DNA of 64,000 bases from the NCBI GenBank assembly GCA_013420905.1, contig JAAXNY010000005.1, positions 3,410,001 to 3,474,000 of the forward strand, in the 5' to 3' direction. This DNA comes from Collybia mongolica (lineage: Eukaryota > Basidiomycota > Agaricomycetes > Agaricales > Clitocybaceae). Of this stretch, positions 1 to 12,271 are shown piece after piece. Position 1 is the first letter of the stretch; each line of letters starts with the position of its first letter. The notes beneath the pieces were generated by a model. The model saw only the letters and a list, made by a program, of their open reading frames with translations. It was not told where the DNA came from and made no database searches. Made by a program: the position numbers and the translations under genes.

Positions 1-1375
1 GCCCATTCGCCAGAACATGCCAAGAAATTGCTCGGCCGATGTGCAGGCAGTGATTTCTCACGTTGACCAAGTCTTCACTGGCCAGAATGCAACGGCGATC
101 CAAGCCCTCAAAGACTCCTTTGGTATGGGGGAAATGACGCACTTGGATGACGTTGCTGGTTCATGTACGTTGAAGTCCATTTATTATTCTGGTCCAGTCG
201 CCCTTAGACTCTCCACAATAGTGCGAAACAACCTCTGGGACTGGCAATCATTGCAGGTAACTTCAGGTCCAGGATCGCAATTCTACAAGTTCTGCGATGC
301 CTTAGAAGTTAAAGGTGGGCAAGTTGCACCTGCAAGTGGATGGGGGCTGGATCACGCCCTCCCCACATGGGCTGCATATTTCAAGAACACGTACTTGAGG
401 CGACGTTCGTAGTCTTCCCGTTTTTTACGTAGTTGAAAACTCACTTCACCCTTTTTACAGTTTGTGGTTCTACAGGCACCGAGTGAGCATGACGCCATCA
501 ATTAAATTCAATGCCCCCGTTAAGCATAATTATAGAGAATGTCTCGGGACATACGATGTAACGTTGCCGTTCTGGAGTGATACAAGTATCAACAACTCCT
601 GGCGCTCCTGGTTCTGGATAGTGTGAGTTCTTGCTCTGTGCACCACGTTCATACTTTGACCTATTTGGATAAAGCTGCAATGAAGTTGGCTACCTTCAGG
701 TTTGCATCCTTGTTGAATTTCCGCTTTAGCAGCCTGCCATAATGTATTCCATAGGAAGGAGCGCCGCAAGGACAGCCATCGCTCGTCACGCGCCTTGTCC
801 AGCCGGATTATGACTTGGTGTGTTCAGGTTCTTATCGAAAATAATCATAGGGCTTAGCTTTCGACCACCAAAACAGCGGCAGTGCCAACAGATGTTCCCA
901 GCTGCATTCCCAAACCCACCGGTAGTTCAGATCGAGCGCACTAACCGTGTATATGAAGGCTGGGACGTAAGACTTGACCATCTCTTCTTCGCTAATGGCA
1001 TCAGTAAGCCTATGACATGACACATCTTTCCTCTACTCACCTGGTCTGTTTACTCTAGGGGACCCCTGGAAGGATGCTACAGTTTCCGCAGAGGGTCTCA
1101 ACATCGGGAGCACGCCCCAGCAGCCAATCGCTCTGGGAGACGGTTTTCATTGTTCTGACCTTGGTGCTGCTTCTGGTGCTGCCGATGCTACCGTCAGAGC
1201 AGTCCAGACGCAGGCACTTGCCTCCATGAAGACTTGGCTTACGACGTGGAACCCCTCTAAAACAGACCATTCAGCACGTGGTCCGCGAAGTGAAAGGGGT
1301 AGTTTCCCGCAAGGGAACTCACACGTCAAGGTCAAACCCATCAACGCGTTCATGAAGGGTTCCGGGGTGATATAA
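1..1375 (+). CDS. Serine peptidase family S28, 3' part (5' end outside window)
   Basis: The 5' end lies before the window. The reading frame is open from base 2. I infer seven exons here: 1-404, 461-482, 536-622, 675-699, 755-817, 877-1003 and 1059-1375. They total 347 codons and stop at TAA 1373-1375. The translation shows family landmarks: SGWGLDHALPTW, ECLGTYDVTLPFWSDTSI, SWRSWFWIVC, NRVYEGWDVR, then FFANGIRDPWKDATVS and LGDGFHCSDLG. The D of RDPW and the H of GFHCSD fit the acid and histidine of the S28 triad. The nucleophile Ser must lie upstream of the window. Fungal members are usually secreted acid peptidases acting on proline-containing peptides; the secretion signal cannot be seen here. 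Family assignment is firm, exact substrate is not. Confidence 0.88.
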
Positions 1376-1555
1376 GTTGACTGGACATTGCTTGCGTTGG
1401 ACAACCATTAGGTCTATCCTGCCACAAGTAATGTTGAAATAACAGCAAAGTTTCTCAGCAAATTCACAATTGTTCATCCGCTCAAAAATAGTCGTCTGCA
1501 TTGAGTGAAGCTAGTCTGCTTGTGTGAGGGTATATGGATCGGGGTGATCGGGCTA

Positions 1556-2846
1556 CTAGACGGAATTTAATGGAGAGACGTGATCGCAAAGAGCCACACA
1601 TTCCAAGAGCAAGTCGAAGAATCTTTTCACCTGAAGATTGACCTGATATGAATCAAACACCGCAACTCCGGAATCAACGAAACGCACCTCAACACTTTGT
1701 GCTACAAGGCAGTTTTTTCCAGTGGGTCCCCAGGTATCATCACAGGATCGATAACTCCAGACGTCAACAACAGTTTCTCCTGTAGAATGGGTTCCGGTCA
1801 ATTCAATGTCAACGCGGTGACGGATTGTGTGGAATAGCTCTGGGCATGATACATATGTTACTGTTAGTGCATCGTGAAGAGGTGGACCATCGTTGAAACT
1901 GAATACTGCTTTGTATGCGTCCGCGAAGAAAGTAATCAAAGTCGAGAGGGTGTGCCGAAGGTTTGTCGACGGCGAAGGGAGAGTACCAGTACCCAAAACT
2001 GCCCCAGGAGATAGGAGTTGGGCGTGTAAATGCTTTGTTACGATTGCGGTATGCGAGACATTGATTGGGATCATAGTCGTCTTGACCGGAGCATCAAGGA
2101 CAATCTGTGCTGCATGAGCTAAAGGGTTGCTTTCAGCAGGTGGGAGGCGAAAAACAGAGTTCTATTCGACTCACGATCACATAAAATGTTGAATTCAGCG
2201 GTAGCGGATCGATTGCCCATTCCGACTCCACCTCCCATAAAGACGAACTCTTCTACGCCATCCAAAAGATCAGGGTAGGCACTGATAAAAAGGGCAACGT
2301 TTGTCATAGGCCCAGAAGAGATTACCGACACCTTGTGTCCAGATCCCTTCTTCCATGTCTCCTTAATGGACTGGGACATTCCTTCCAGCGCGCGTACGGT
2401 GGATCCATCAGCATCGACAGCTATACGTGCGATGACATCTGGGCTATCAACAGGTGGCAAGCCTTCGACCCCTCCAAGCCCGTCCAGTCCATGAATTTCT
2501 GGGTCATATCTTGCCGCAATCAGGAGAGGCTTCGAGGCACCAGGGTAAACGCGAACGTGAGGTTGAGCACCAAACGCCAGGAGGCATCTAGCCGCGTTTA
2601 TGGCAGTACTTTCGCTACTAGTATTCCCATGAGTCTATTTGGGGAGTCTTGTAAATCTGATACTGAAGGCTAGATCCCTTCATACTGATATTCACCGTCG
2701 AAACGCCAAGAAGGTGAATGTTTGAACAATGGATTGCGAGCATGATCGCTGTGGCATCGTCGTGTCCCTATGTTCCGTCAAGCGAGTGGTTAAGGAATCA
2801 GCATGATGGGGCTCACTGGGTCGGCATCTAACCATACGTATTTCAT
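1556..2846 (-). CDS. Inosine/uridine-preferring nucleoside hydrolase
   Basis: Four exons on the minus strand: 2846-2817, 2767-2696, 2634-2175 and 2118-1556, giving 374 residues. The N-terminus MKYVWLDADPGHDDATAIML carries the calcium-binding DxDxGxDD signature of the nucleoside hydrolase family. Later come FVFMGGGVGMGN and AEFNILCDPHAAQIVLDAP, where the AEFN..CDP block is typical of the family. The 30-nt first exon and the internal intron 2119-2174 were placed because they restore these conserved blocks; without the latter the frame runs into a stop. The enzyme cleaves ribonucleosides to base and ribose in purine and pyrimidine salvage. No signal peptide is visible, so it is probably cytosolic. 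Substrate preference cannot be told from sequence. A MITE sits about 450 bp upstream of the start. Confidence 0.9.
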
Positions 2847-3293
2847 GGTGTGAATGTCTAGACTCTCGAGAATGTCCTTGCGGTGGGATTTGAAATGGTG
2901 AGGTTCTCAACGTGACTTAAATGAAAAACTATTTGGGTTGCATCTATGTCCGTTTCCATCTAATCATATCCCATATGTGCCCCAAGTATTCCCATCTGAA
3001 ATATGATGATTATAAACTTTTGCGGAAAGTACTGCGTGGACTATTCGAATGTCGATAAAATTCGTTCCAGCAGACTGTTCCTGAATTGTGTTTATTCTTG
3101 GTGGCCTTTTATGCAGTCCTTGTTCCAATTTTAAGGGTCTTTGATTGTAGGAACGCAACATGGCCAACACATGTTTCAATCTGTTTAGTATGAAGGCGTG
3201 TTTGAAGAGGTCGACAATGAACGAGTAAGTACTGCGATATGGTAACGAGTGGTTGAACTATCTAAAGTACTCCTTTGAAAGAAATACACTTCA

Positions 3294-3700
3294 GGGCTTG
3301 TTCGGTAACCGTCAATAATTTTGAGTTGCTGCTACATATCGTCAAAATTACTTAATATAGGGTTATCGTTCAATTTTGTAACGTTTGGGTGTTCGGTTGT
3401 GCTTGTTTGCAACCCTAGCGTCATCTTTTTTCATCTATCCCTCATGGCGGGTGATGATGGCGACTCTGGACGGGCATCTTGGGGCAATGCTGCTGAACTC
3501 TTGCTCATTGAGCGTCTTCTCAAAGCCGTTAGCGAGAACCGTCAGTCTGACAACAACTTCAAGCCGTCTGTCTACACAAGTGAGTGGTGGGTTCGTACCA
3601 TGGCGTGGTGTGTCGGTTGCTCATTCCCACGATATATTTTGAAGCTGTCACATTTTATTGATCGGCAACTCAAAATTATTGACAGTTACCGAACAGGCCC
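3294..3700. mobile_element. MITE, PIF/Harbinger-like, 407 bp
   Basis: The ends are near-perfect terminal inverted repeats of 36 bp (3294-3329 and 3665-3700), matching at 34 positions and beginning GGGCYTGTTCGGTAAC. The element is flanked by a direct repeat TCA (3291-3293 and 3701-3703), fitting a 3-bp target duplication. Inside, a plus-strand frame beginning at ATG 3444 reads MAGDDGDSGRASW, then ELLLIERLL and NNFKPSV, which resembles the Myb/SANT-like protein carried by PIF/Harbinger transposons. No transposase fits in 407 bp, so this is a non-autonomous deletion derivative. Superfamily assignment rests on the GGGCCTGTTCGG-type ends, the 3-bp duplication and the Myb-like remnant; TCA rather than TWA is slightly atypical. 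Confidence 0.8.
3444..3579 (+). pseudogene. Myb/SANT-like domain fragment inside the MITE
   Basis: A short open frame of about 45 codons has the pattern W...AEL.LIE.LL....(N)NFKPS, which is the start of the Myb/SANT-like DNA-binding domain found in the accessory protein of PIF/Harbinger elements. It is followed by a good splice donor (GTGAGT at 3580) and then by unrelated sequence and the right terminal repeat. The rest of the domain is missing, so it should not be functional. It is treated as a relic of the parent transposon. Confidence 0.55.
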
Positions 3701-4018
3701 TCAGTGTGGTACCCGCTGAGTGAACCAGAGAGAGTCTGAAAAATCATCTTTTTGAAGGGAGAAAACGTCACCGCCACTGGCACGTGAGCGTGTAACTGTA
3801 AGACCTTGCGGGACGCGTCGAGATTCACTTTTGCATTTTAGTCCCCCTGTGTTCAAACCGTCTCAATTTCAGTGTGCAAGCATGCCGTGCAAGGGCCAAA
3901 CATATATAAGTAAAGATAAAATGCTCCATTGGGATGTGAAAGAATAGAATGGTACGTACGACATAGCAAGAAAGCAAGGAACGACAAAACAGTATGAAAT
4001 ATAGCTTCAGTAGATCGG

Positions 4019-6674
4019 TCAAGCAGCATTAGATGAGGGGATTGGCGGCCGTACTGGGCTGATACTCATTGCTCCGAAAGATTCCCCGAGACCTCCTTCG
4101 TTACCAGCAGAGTGTTCTGAGCGGGGTATATCCAAATGACCATTCGATGATGGTTCTTGAGGTTTCTGACCATTGTCATCCTCGTCTTCGTCATCCTCGT
4201 CTTCATCTTCGTCATCGTCCTCGTCTATAGCAACACTTGTCCACTCCCTATATATTCCTTGAATGTACACATTCGACTTCGGGAGTCTGTACGGATCGAA
4301 CGGGAAGAACGTGTTCAATTCGGCAACGACGTTTCCTTCGAGCATCGCGGGACGGATACCGGATCCTGCCCGTTGTTGTACCGAAGATACGGATGAGTGC
4401 ACACGCCCCTCTGCATTGTTGGATCCGTATTCAGAACGTTTGTTGGATTCCAGAATGGTATAGCAGTATATGAAATCCGTCGCGTGGGCCACTCGTGCGA
4501 ACTGCATAACAACGTTCGGCGAGCATACCTAGGAAGCCGGTAACTGAGTTAATGGGATAATGTTCATAAGATGGAATAAACTGACTCGGAGTGGGTTCAG
4601 AACCGATGTAACCACTCTCTGCAATATACTCAGCTGAGGCATCCACTTCTTACCTCCCTTTCCAGCTCCGCCAGTCAAAAACTCGTCCTCTCCATCGTTT
4701 TCTTGTAGATCCCGCCAACGGAAACAGAATATCAAGAACACAGCCTGAGCGACAGCATAGAACACGGCGTTTTGGGCCATCCCGCCTGCAGTTATGTTAA
4801 GCCCTCCATCTCGGAGGAGCTCCTCGATAGTCTCCAAATGCACCCGAAGGAATTCACAGAGAACACCAACTACGCGCCGCGCATCTTCGCGATCGACAAA
4901 CGACGCTCGACTGACAAAACTGCCGATATATGATGCCGCAGCGGCACGCGTTACGGCAGGAGTGTTGCTATGCACCATACCGTCTGCGCTACTCTCAAAC
5001 AACGCACGATCGACGAGCATGCCTTGAAAGGTATCAGAGAATTCAGGGTCAAGGGAGGTGTACCAAAAGATGAGAAATTGCGTGTAACGCGACTTAAATG
5101 TGCGTAAGATAGTGCGATCGAAGATAGAGAGGAGAGTGTTGAACTGGACGCGCAGGAAATTCTTGCTGGGCGCAGTGGTTTCAGCTTCAGACGGCGGCGG
5201 AGTGGGTGATATTGGAGTGGAAGAAGGAAATGTGACTGAGACCAGATCGCTGATGGTAGGCGGTTCTATCAACGATGGAGAATCCAGAGGTGGTAATGGT
5301 GGAAGATCTGGGAGTGGTGGAAGCGGCAGCATGCCCGATGTTGTTATTGACTTGTGAGTTCGATGTAAATGATCAAACAAAAGCGTTAGGATAGCATCTA
5401 ACTTCTTGACCATGTCCTGAATATGTTTGACGTTGGTGGGGATTTCGATCACTTGCGCGATGTCATCCATGTCTCCAGCATCCGATGATAAGTCACTCAG
5501 ATTATCTTCCTCGGTAGATTCATCACCACCATCATCAGAACCTGGTTCCTCTTGCCCAACAACAGTATCGAACGGGTCTAGCTCAAAGACATCCTGATCC
5601 TGGGTGGTGTCCTCTTCTTCTATTTCTTCTAGTTCGACTTGAATCTCAACCTAAGAGTGCCATTTAGTTTTAAATTTTTCCACGAGATGTCTAATAGCAT
5701 ACATCTATTTGAATCGCACGATCTATGATTGTGGCCAAAATCTTGTCGGCGAGCTCGGGGCAGTATACACAGATCCGGAGCAAGTTCCTGATATATGTGG
5801 TCTGTGCCAGTTGGTTTTGCCGCTTGTGAGGGAAGTTTCGCACAAGAAAGGGTTGTAGGGTAGATGGTAGAGTCGGAATTAGGGAAAGCAGGTGTCGGAG
5901 TAGGCTATGTAGCCTGTCATAAATGATTCGACGCGTCATAGGACTCGTGGAACCTTCAGGCATTGCCTCGTCTAGAGTTTGAAGGCCCGATTCTGTGATA
6001 TGGATGTTGAGATATGGTACTGGGCTTTGGATGGGGTGAATACGCACGGTGGGTGAAACCTTGGGCGATTTTACCGAGGACAAGAGAAAGATACTCTGGT
6101 CGAGCACTGAGGAGCATACCCATGAAGACAGTATAAGATTTTACAGTGGCTATATCCAGTGTTGTCCATGGCATGTTGACAATAGCATCCACGAGAGCAG
6201 AGTGTATCCGTTCGAGTCGCGAGACTACATGTGATAGAGCGAGAATCCAGAGCCGCAACTGGGCTAATTGTGCTATCCCCTGAGTTGATATAGCTTTAGG
6301 ATTGAACTGGTTTACAAGTTCGTCAAAAGAGTCGCTGATGCCCTGTGATATAGTAGTTAGATGTGATCGCGTGCAACAATTTGGTGGAGAGTCACCTCTG
6401 TCTTCTGCTGCAATGCGTTGTGAACGAAGGCGAGATACATATCCTTTCTATATTTCTCATCTTGTTTGACCCTCGAGTTTGTAGCGATTGGGCGACGGAT
6501 GAGCGATGATGAGCTGGAGGACTTCCCGGAGGTTGCGGTAGGTGGTTTTGAAAAGGTGTCGGTAGGTTGTTGTTTTGAGTGGGCCATCAGGTCCACGAAC
6601 CTGAGATTAAGCGATTTTGGGCCAGCTCTGGGAGTTCTTTGGTTGAACTGAGAGTGTCGCGAGTGCGGATCCAT
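4019..6674 (-). CDS. RRN3: RNA polymerase I initiation factor RRN3 (TIF-IA)
   Basis: RRN3 bridges RNA polymerase I to the promoter-bound core factor and sets the growth-dependent rate of rRNA synthesis in the nucleolus. The minus-strand product starts MDPHSRHSQFNQRTPR and carries RRN3 landmarks: SFDELVNQFNP, TVKSYTVFMGMLLSARPEYL, GFTHQSGLQTLDEAMP, FLIFWYTSLDPEFSDTFQGMLVD, RAAAASYIGSFVSRA, LQRVVTSVLNPLR and VVMQFARVAHATDFIYCYTILE. Introns I can place include 6343-6395, one near 6017-6057, one near 5649-5699, and one just after the NPLR motif near 4530. An acidic insert (many D/E, about 5495-5640) sits mid-protein as in other RRN3 proteins, and a second acidic run (DEDDDEDEDEDD) lies near the C-terminus. 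The gene shares a 176-bp divergent promoter with NDUFB9. Confidence 0.93.
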
Positions 6675-6850
6675 TTATCTGAAATTCTTCAACAAATCAA
6701 TTGCAAGCCACGGTGCCGCTGTCATGACCAGCAAAAAATTAGCGGGTTACGTCAGCGGATGGCGGAATTTCGGAATGAGGGCAAAGGGCGCCTGAAATAA
6801 TTCTGAAATAATCTCAGCGCCTCTGTCCGGCTCCTTTTCTCCATACCACC

Positions 6851-7409
6851 ATGTCCTCCTCGACATTCTCGTCGGCACACAGAATATATGTAAAATCCCT
6901 GTACAAGCGCTACCTCACCAACGCGTTGGATTGGACTGTTCGACGAGACTTGTGGAGGGCACAAGCCATGCAGATTCGGGCAGAGTTCGAGCAAAACCGG
7001 TGCGTTGACCTCCTCCGTAGTCATGAGCTTATCTCACACTTCATCTGTCCAGCAATGTGCACGACCCACGAGCACTGGCGGCCATCCTAGAGAAGGCAGA
7101 GGCTGACCTTGCCAACAAGAAACACCCGGACCCTTACATCTGTGAGTAATTGTGCCGGAGCATCCACTGAATATGCTGAGCTCATCGCCTGTAGCACCTC
7201 TGTTCCCTGGAGGCACTAAATGGTAAGCCTGCCAAATATCTTGTCTCACACACGAAGCTAATCACGGGTCTTGTTTTAGGGAACGCAACACTCCTGTGAG
7301 TTTTTCTCGGCGTTCCTTTCGCCGCATCCGGCATTGGATACTCATTGACACATGTCATCAGCCTTTTATGGGCCCACTCTATGACCACGAAGCCGCGCCC
7401 CATCACTAG
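6851..7409 (+). CDS. NDUFB9: NADH dehydrogenase (complex I) B22/NDUFB9-type LYR subunit
   Basis: Five exons (6851-6999, 7053-7141, 7195-7222, 7280-7295, 7362-7409) encode 109 residues. The N-terminus reads AHRIYVKSLYKRYLTNALDW, an LYR-family helix with the L-Y-K/R core, followed by R..LW..A..IR.EFE.N and the PLFPGGTKWERN segment that is conserved in this small complex I subunit. It is an accessory subunit of the distal membrane arm on the matrix side and binds acyl carrier protein through the LYR motif (family knowledge). One exon is only 16 nt. The gene is divergent from RRN3. Confidence 0.9.
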
Positions 7410-7740
7410 AGAGGTGCTAGTCTGACCGTAAAAAGACGGAGGATCGATGGTTTTGAGATGACCCGAAGTAACCCTGGGCCCGGTGACGGACAGCTATTGG
7501 CGGCTAGCGATCATCTCGCGAGACAGGAGTAAATAGATCATATACTCTTTGGCGTAACTGTACAACCTAACCTACCTTGGATTTGTACTTATGGAAACGA
7601 TCGAATCACATGGTTTTGAAGAACGCACGTGCGAACATGAAAGTAACACAAAAAAGTCACGTCTGGCGTCTCGACCAGGCAACCACTGTTAAATAAGACT
7701 TGAAGCATCCTCTCTTGTCTGTATTCCTCTTGTCCTTGCC
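7410..7740. other. Intergenic region upstream of lipin gene
   Basis: A 331-bp spacer between two plus-strand genes. It must hold the 3' end of NDUFB9 and the promoter of the lipin gene. No open frame or repeat stands out. Confidence 0.5.
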
Positions 7741-10700
7741 ATGAATTATATTCGGGGCGCTGTCAGTGCAATCAGCGCACCCTATCACTACTATAAGGAT
7801 CTTCCCCCACTTAATCCATCAACTCTGACAGGCGCGATCGACGTCATCGTTATCCAGCGGCCTGCAGATAATGGCGACACAGAGCTTGTTTGCTCACCAT
7901 TTCATGTTCGGTTCGGAAAATGGCAGGTGCTACGGCCAGGGGAGAAAAAAGTAAGCACCACGACCCCTTGCAACTCGTGTTTCACTCACCTGTCGATTCC
8001 AGGTTAATGTGTCTGTTAATGGCCATCCGATTCCGTTCAATATGAAAATCGGAGAAGCTGGCGAGGCTTTTTTCGTCTTCGAGACCGACGAAGACGTTCC
8101 GGATGATCTCATCACAAGTCCAATCCTTCACCCCACCAATCCCGAAGAATCTGCAGAAACCGACGCAGGGATCTACTCTGACAGATTTGGTGCCAAACAA
8201 GATCCGGATGCAAAACGGGATATCGAGCCTGACAAAGAAGGCCGCATACACACCAAGAACGAAGAGGAAGTACTGAGGGAAGACCATGACACCCAGGAGC
8301 CGGATTTCCTGGATCTCAATGCGCCGCCATCTCCTCCCCACGACGACGACGACACATCCAAGAATGCTAATACTACTCCAAAACAAATGTTTATTCGTCC
8401 TGCAATGATTCAACGACCGTCCCATATCTCAATATCGCAACCTGAGCAAGCTCTCCCATCCCCTCCTCTAACCCCAGGCAATGTTCATACACCGGAGATG
8501 ATAGCACAGGATAAGCGCGTCGATGCAGCACTCAAAGCGGCCGGAAAGGAATTGCACGTTCCAGAAGTTGATTATCATCACGGTGAGTGACACGACACAG
8601 GCTTCGTGAGCCGACCTCTGATTTATTTTTCAGATATAGCTTTGGACATAGCAGGTTATCATTCTCATGACCGCGAAAGGTCCGACCGCACCGTTCGATC
8701 CTTGGAGGGGTACGGTTTTCCTTCAGGAAATAGAACCAGTTCCGTAACTTCTCGAGCAATTAAATATAGCATACTGATTTACCCTGTGCAGGATCCCCAA
8801 CCCCGTCCCCAGTTCGCAGCGTTTCACATACACAATCTATGCAGCCAAGCTCTGAAGGCTTTCATCTCTTCCCTGCATTTCGCGCAACCTCTGAGCCGCC
8901 ACCAGACACGGAAGAGCATGAGCTACATTCTCCATCCCGTCATGACGAAAAGTCCTCGTCATCGTCGTCCAAATTAAGTATTTTGACGCCCGTGCAAGAA
9001 TACTCTTGGGAGTGGGGCGCATTCCCACAGCCTTCACCCATGAAAACTTCTTTTGGAAAAGGAGGAAGGATTGATGGGAGCCTTGGCAGATCCTGGGGGA
9101 AGGGGAAAGGTAAAGGTAAAGCAAGCATGGACTTTTCTGGCATACCTCCGGCTTTATATGAGGAGGAAAACGCGGAAAAGGAGGAGGAACACGGAAGAAG
9201 CAGAAGTGTCCCACCCGAGTTAGACGGCAGTCCTAATCGGGACCGACGAGGTAGACAATTACCCGAAGAGCACGAGGAGCCTAGTCATGGAGATCTAGAT
9301 GACGAGGAAGATGAAAATACAGACGAAGAGACAGAGTTGGCAGATTTCGGGAAAGGAGGGAAGTTGACGACGACCAGCGCCGATCCAACGACATTCGTTC
9401 TTACTATTGAGGGAAAAGAAGTAACATTCGAGTTGAGTCTAGTTTCCTACGAAGGGGACAGCATTTCTGGAACCCAGGCCACTGAGTCAGACCCTGAAGA
9501 TGGGGAGCATTCGGTCCAAGTCAGAGGGAGAAAAAATCGACATGGGGGTGTCGGTGCTCCCAATATTTTCAATGGTTATGAAGTTGACGCAGCAAGACTG
9601 TTCGATATGGGAAAGATTGATTTCTACAGGTTTTTAAACGATGACGAACTGGTGAACGACCCGAGACTTGTTATCAGATGGGCTGGTGATCAGTGTGTCC
9701 TGAAGTTGATGTGGCTCAATTTTGATGCTTACGCTTGGATTTATAGATACATTGCACCCAAGGATAGCTCACCCCTCACGCATGCACTTGTCGTATGGCG
9801 TGATGCCGCTCGTCAACATAGAACATATCCTGGGCCAACTTCACCATCATCTGGAGACGAGCTTGAAGGCCCGAGCACGCCATCCCCACCACCTTCAACA
9901 CAGGAAAACGAGCAAACGCTCGATCGAATGCACCATGCCAGATCAAAGTCAGAGCCTCCAGAAAAGTTACTTGGGAAGCCTACGTCCTCTTCTTGGGTGC
10001 AGTGGTGGAGTAGGAGCAGACAAAACACTACCAGCACCATGTCAAGCACCGATGTAAACCGCGACAAGGTTTCAGAAATTACAACGAGCAGAAATGAAAG
10101 ACCAGTGCTTCGCGGGGCTGCCTCAGCGCCCCTGCAAAATGTTAGGCTTTTTCCCTCTGCGTGGTATGTGACTGATTTTTCGGGTAAAGGGTGTTGCACT
10201 CCCGTCGTCGCATATTCAAGACTTTGATGCTAAGAGAGCATCAAGAGACATCCCAGCAGCAGATTCGGCCCCTGCTCTACCTTCGACCCCCATTCAGGGG
10301 CCCGTAATGGCTGTTCCGTCCGCTACTCCTGTCTTGAAGACCCCAAAGAGGCGAAAGTTTGCCAAGACTTTGAGACTCACATCAGACCAACTTGTGCGAT
10401 TCATTACCGACGTATAGCCAACAAAGTTGACCTTTTTCATTATACAGAAAGCCCTGAACCTTAAGCCTGGTGCTAACACGATAACATTTTCTCTCTCCGC
10501 TTCAGGTGCCATTGCGTGTACGGCACGCATTTTTGTATGGGATTCTACGGATCTTGTCGTGATCTCGGATATTGATGGGACAATCACAAAGTAAATCTTC
10601 CCTCTTGTGCTCAGAGAACTTGACTGACCATCACGTCGTGTTGAATTAGGTCTGACGGTTTAGGTCATGTGTTCGCGATGATTGGTCGGGATTGGACCCA

Positions 10701-11917
10701 CCTTGGAGTCGCGAAGCTCTACACGGACATTGCCAGGAACGGATACAAAATCATGTATCTCACTTCACGAGCCATCGGGCAAGCAGATGCGACACGTGAC
10801 TATCTCAGGGGGATTAAACAGAATGACTACCAATTACCTGAAGGCCCTGTTATTATGAGTCCAGACCGGCTGATGGCCTCTCTTCATCGGTTAGTATCCT
10901 GCAAAACCAACGATTATTCATTTTATGACATGTGTTAATAAAATAGTGAGGTTATCATGCGCAAACCGGAGGTGTTCAAGATGGCGTGTCTACGAGATAT
11001 CCAACGGTTATTCGGAGAGGCGTCACGAAACCCCTTCTCTGCTGGTTTCGGGAACCGTATCACTGATGCCCTGTCTTACCGGAGTGTAAATGTTCCAAGC
11101 GCACGTATCTTTACGATCGATTCTTCAGGTGAAGTCAAAATGGAGTTGTTGGAGTTGGCGGGTTATAAGTCCTCGTACGTTCCCACGTCAGATAGGATCT
11201 CTCTCTTATTGAATAATTCTCATCAGATACATTCACATGACCGATCTTGTTGATCAGATGTTCCCGCCAATACACCGTAAATGGACACCAGAGTTCACCG
11301 ACTTTAACTACTGGAAACAACCTGTGCAAGACTACCCTCTCCCAGACTTGTCTCCTCCCTCACCTGCACTCAGCGCACGTTCTGATACTTCAAATCAAAG
11401 CGCTCTCGCACGGTTGCGAAACTTCAGTCTTGTAGGAAGTAGACAAGGAACTATACGAATCCCACATAGGAATGATTCATATTCGGGTTCCGAGAATGAC
11501 GCCAGAAGTTCTCACCTCCGCCAAATCTCGTCCTTTGAGAAATTGAGCAACACCCTGGGGTTTGCGCAGACGTCGTCGATCAATGGAAACCGCCGAAGCG
11601 CAAGCCCTGAGTCGCAGTCGTCTGGTGCGTACGACTCAGAAGACGATGGTGATGATCTCGAATTGGGACCAGATGGGAAGCATCGGAAGAGAGAAAGGCG
11701 AAGAAGCATGACGAGTATGCCCGGCACATTAGACGAAATGCACTTTGGCATGGACGATGATGATAGTTACGATAATAACTACGACGATAATTATGGGGAC
11801 GGTGAGGACGGAGAACTCGATGATGACATGATCGAAGGCGAGGAAGATGCTGGGGATGAAGCATTTGATGAGGATCTGTTGGCCGCGGGCGAGATGAAGA
11901 ACGTCCCCTTCTTGTGA
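7741..11917 (+). CDS. PAH1: Lipin-family phosphatidate phosphatase
   Basis: The enzyme removes phosphate from phosphatidic acid to give diacylglycerol, controlling storage lipid and membrane synthesis at the ER and nuclear envelope. Nine exons (7741-7950, 8003-8582, 8634-8714, 8792-10140, 10190-10393, 10448-10590, 10650-10889, 10947-11174, 11227-11917) give 1241 residues. The N-LIP domain begins at residue 1 (MNYIRGAVSAISAPYHYYKDL, then VRFGKWQVLRPGEK). The catalytic LNS2 domain near residues 800-1010 has DIDGTIT, FAMIGRDWTHLGVAKLYTDI and IMYLTSRAIGQADATRDYL; DIDGT is the DxDxT haloacid dehalogenase motif. The middle is Ser/Thr/acid-rich, as expected for kinase control. The tail is very acidic (many D/E from about 11740), which in yeast Pah1 binds the Nem1-Spo7 phosphatase. 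Two introns have weak donors (8715 GTTTTC, 10141 GTTAGG) but are needed for frame. Confidence 0.93.
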
Positions 11918-12271
11918 AGCAACCACGTATGCTAATATTTATATAATGATCACTTAATTATTGCTGCATTACATATTGTATTGTATATATTTGAGCTACC
12001 AGAGTAGAATAGACCGTATTGCAATATTCAAACCATGAAACAATGTCAGCTCAGTTACCACAGAAGACGCAGACAGCAGCGGTGGTTAACTGGCCCATAG
12101 CTATTCCCTTTCGAGACGGAAACGGTTAAAAGGACAAATGGAGTTGGTTGATGGGCGAAACGTAGAGTGGCAGTCATACAGGATGTGTCGATGATCATTT
12201 GAGGAAAAAGTAGGGAACGATAGTGCAAATAGCACCAACGTGTGCTTCCAAACACATTAGAGCTCGAAGAG
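11918..12271. other. Convergent 3' regions
   Basis: A 354-bp spacer between two genes that converge. It is A+T-rich just after the lipin stop, consistent with 3' UTR and polyadenylation signals. Nothing else is visible. Confidence 0.5.

Larger units (their letters stand above)
2847..4018. other. Intergenic region with MITE
   Basis: This 1.2-kb stretch separates two minus-strand genes, the nucleoside hydrolase start and the RRN3 stop. Its centre is occupied by the inverted-repeat element at 3294-3700. I see no other coding signal; the remainder is A+T-rich and should contain the nucleoside hydrolase promoter and the RRN3 3' UTR. Confidence 0.6.

Noticed and set aside
4140..4245. Simple repeat of GTC/ATC triplets
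   Set aside because: This is the acidic Asp/Glu run near the C-terminus of RRN3 read on the other strand, not a separate repeat element.
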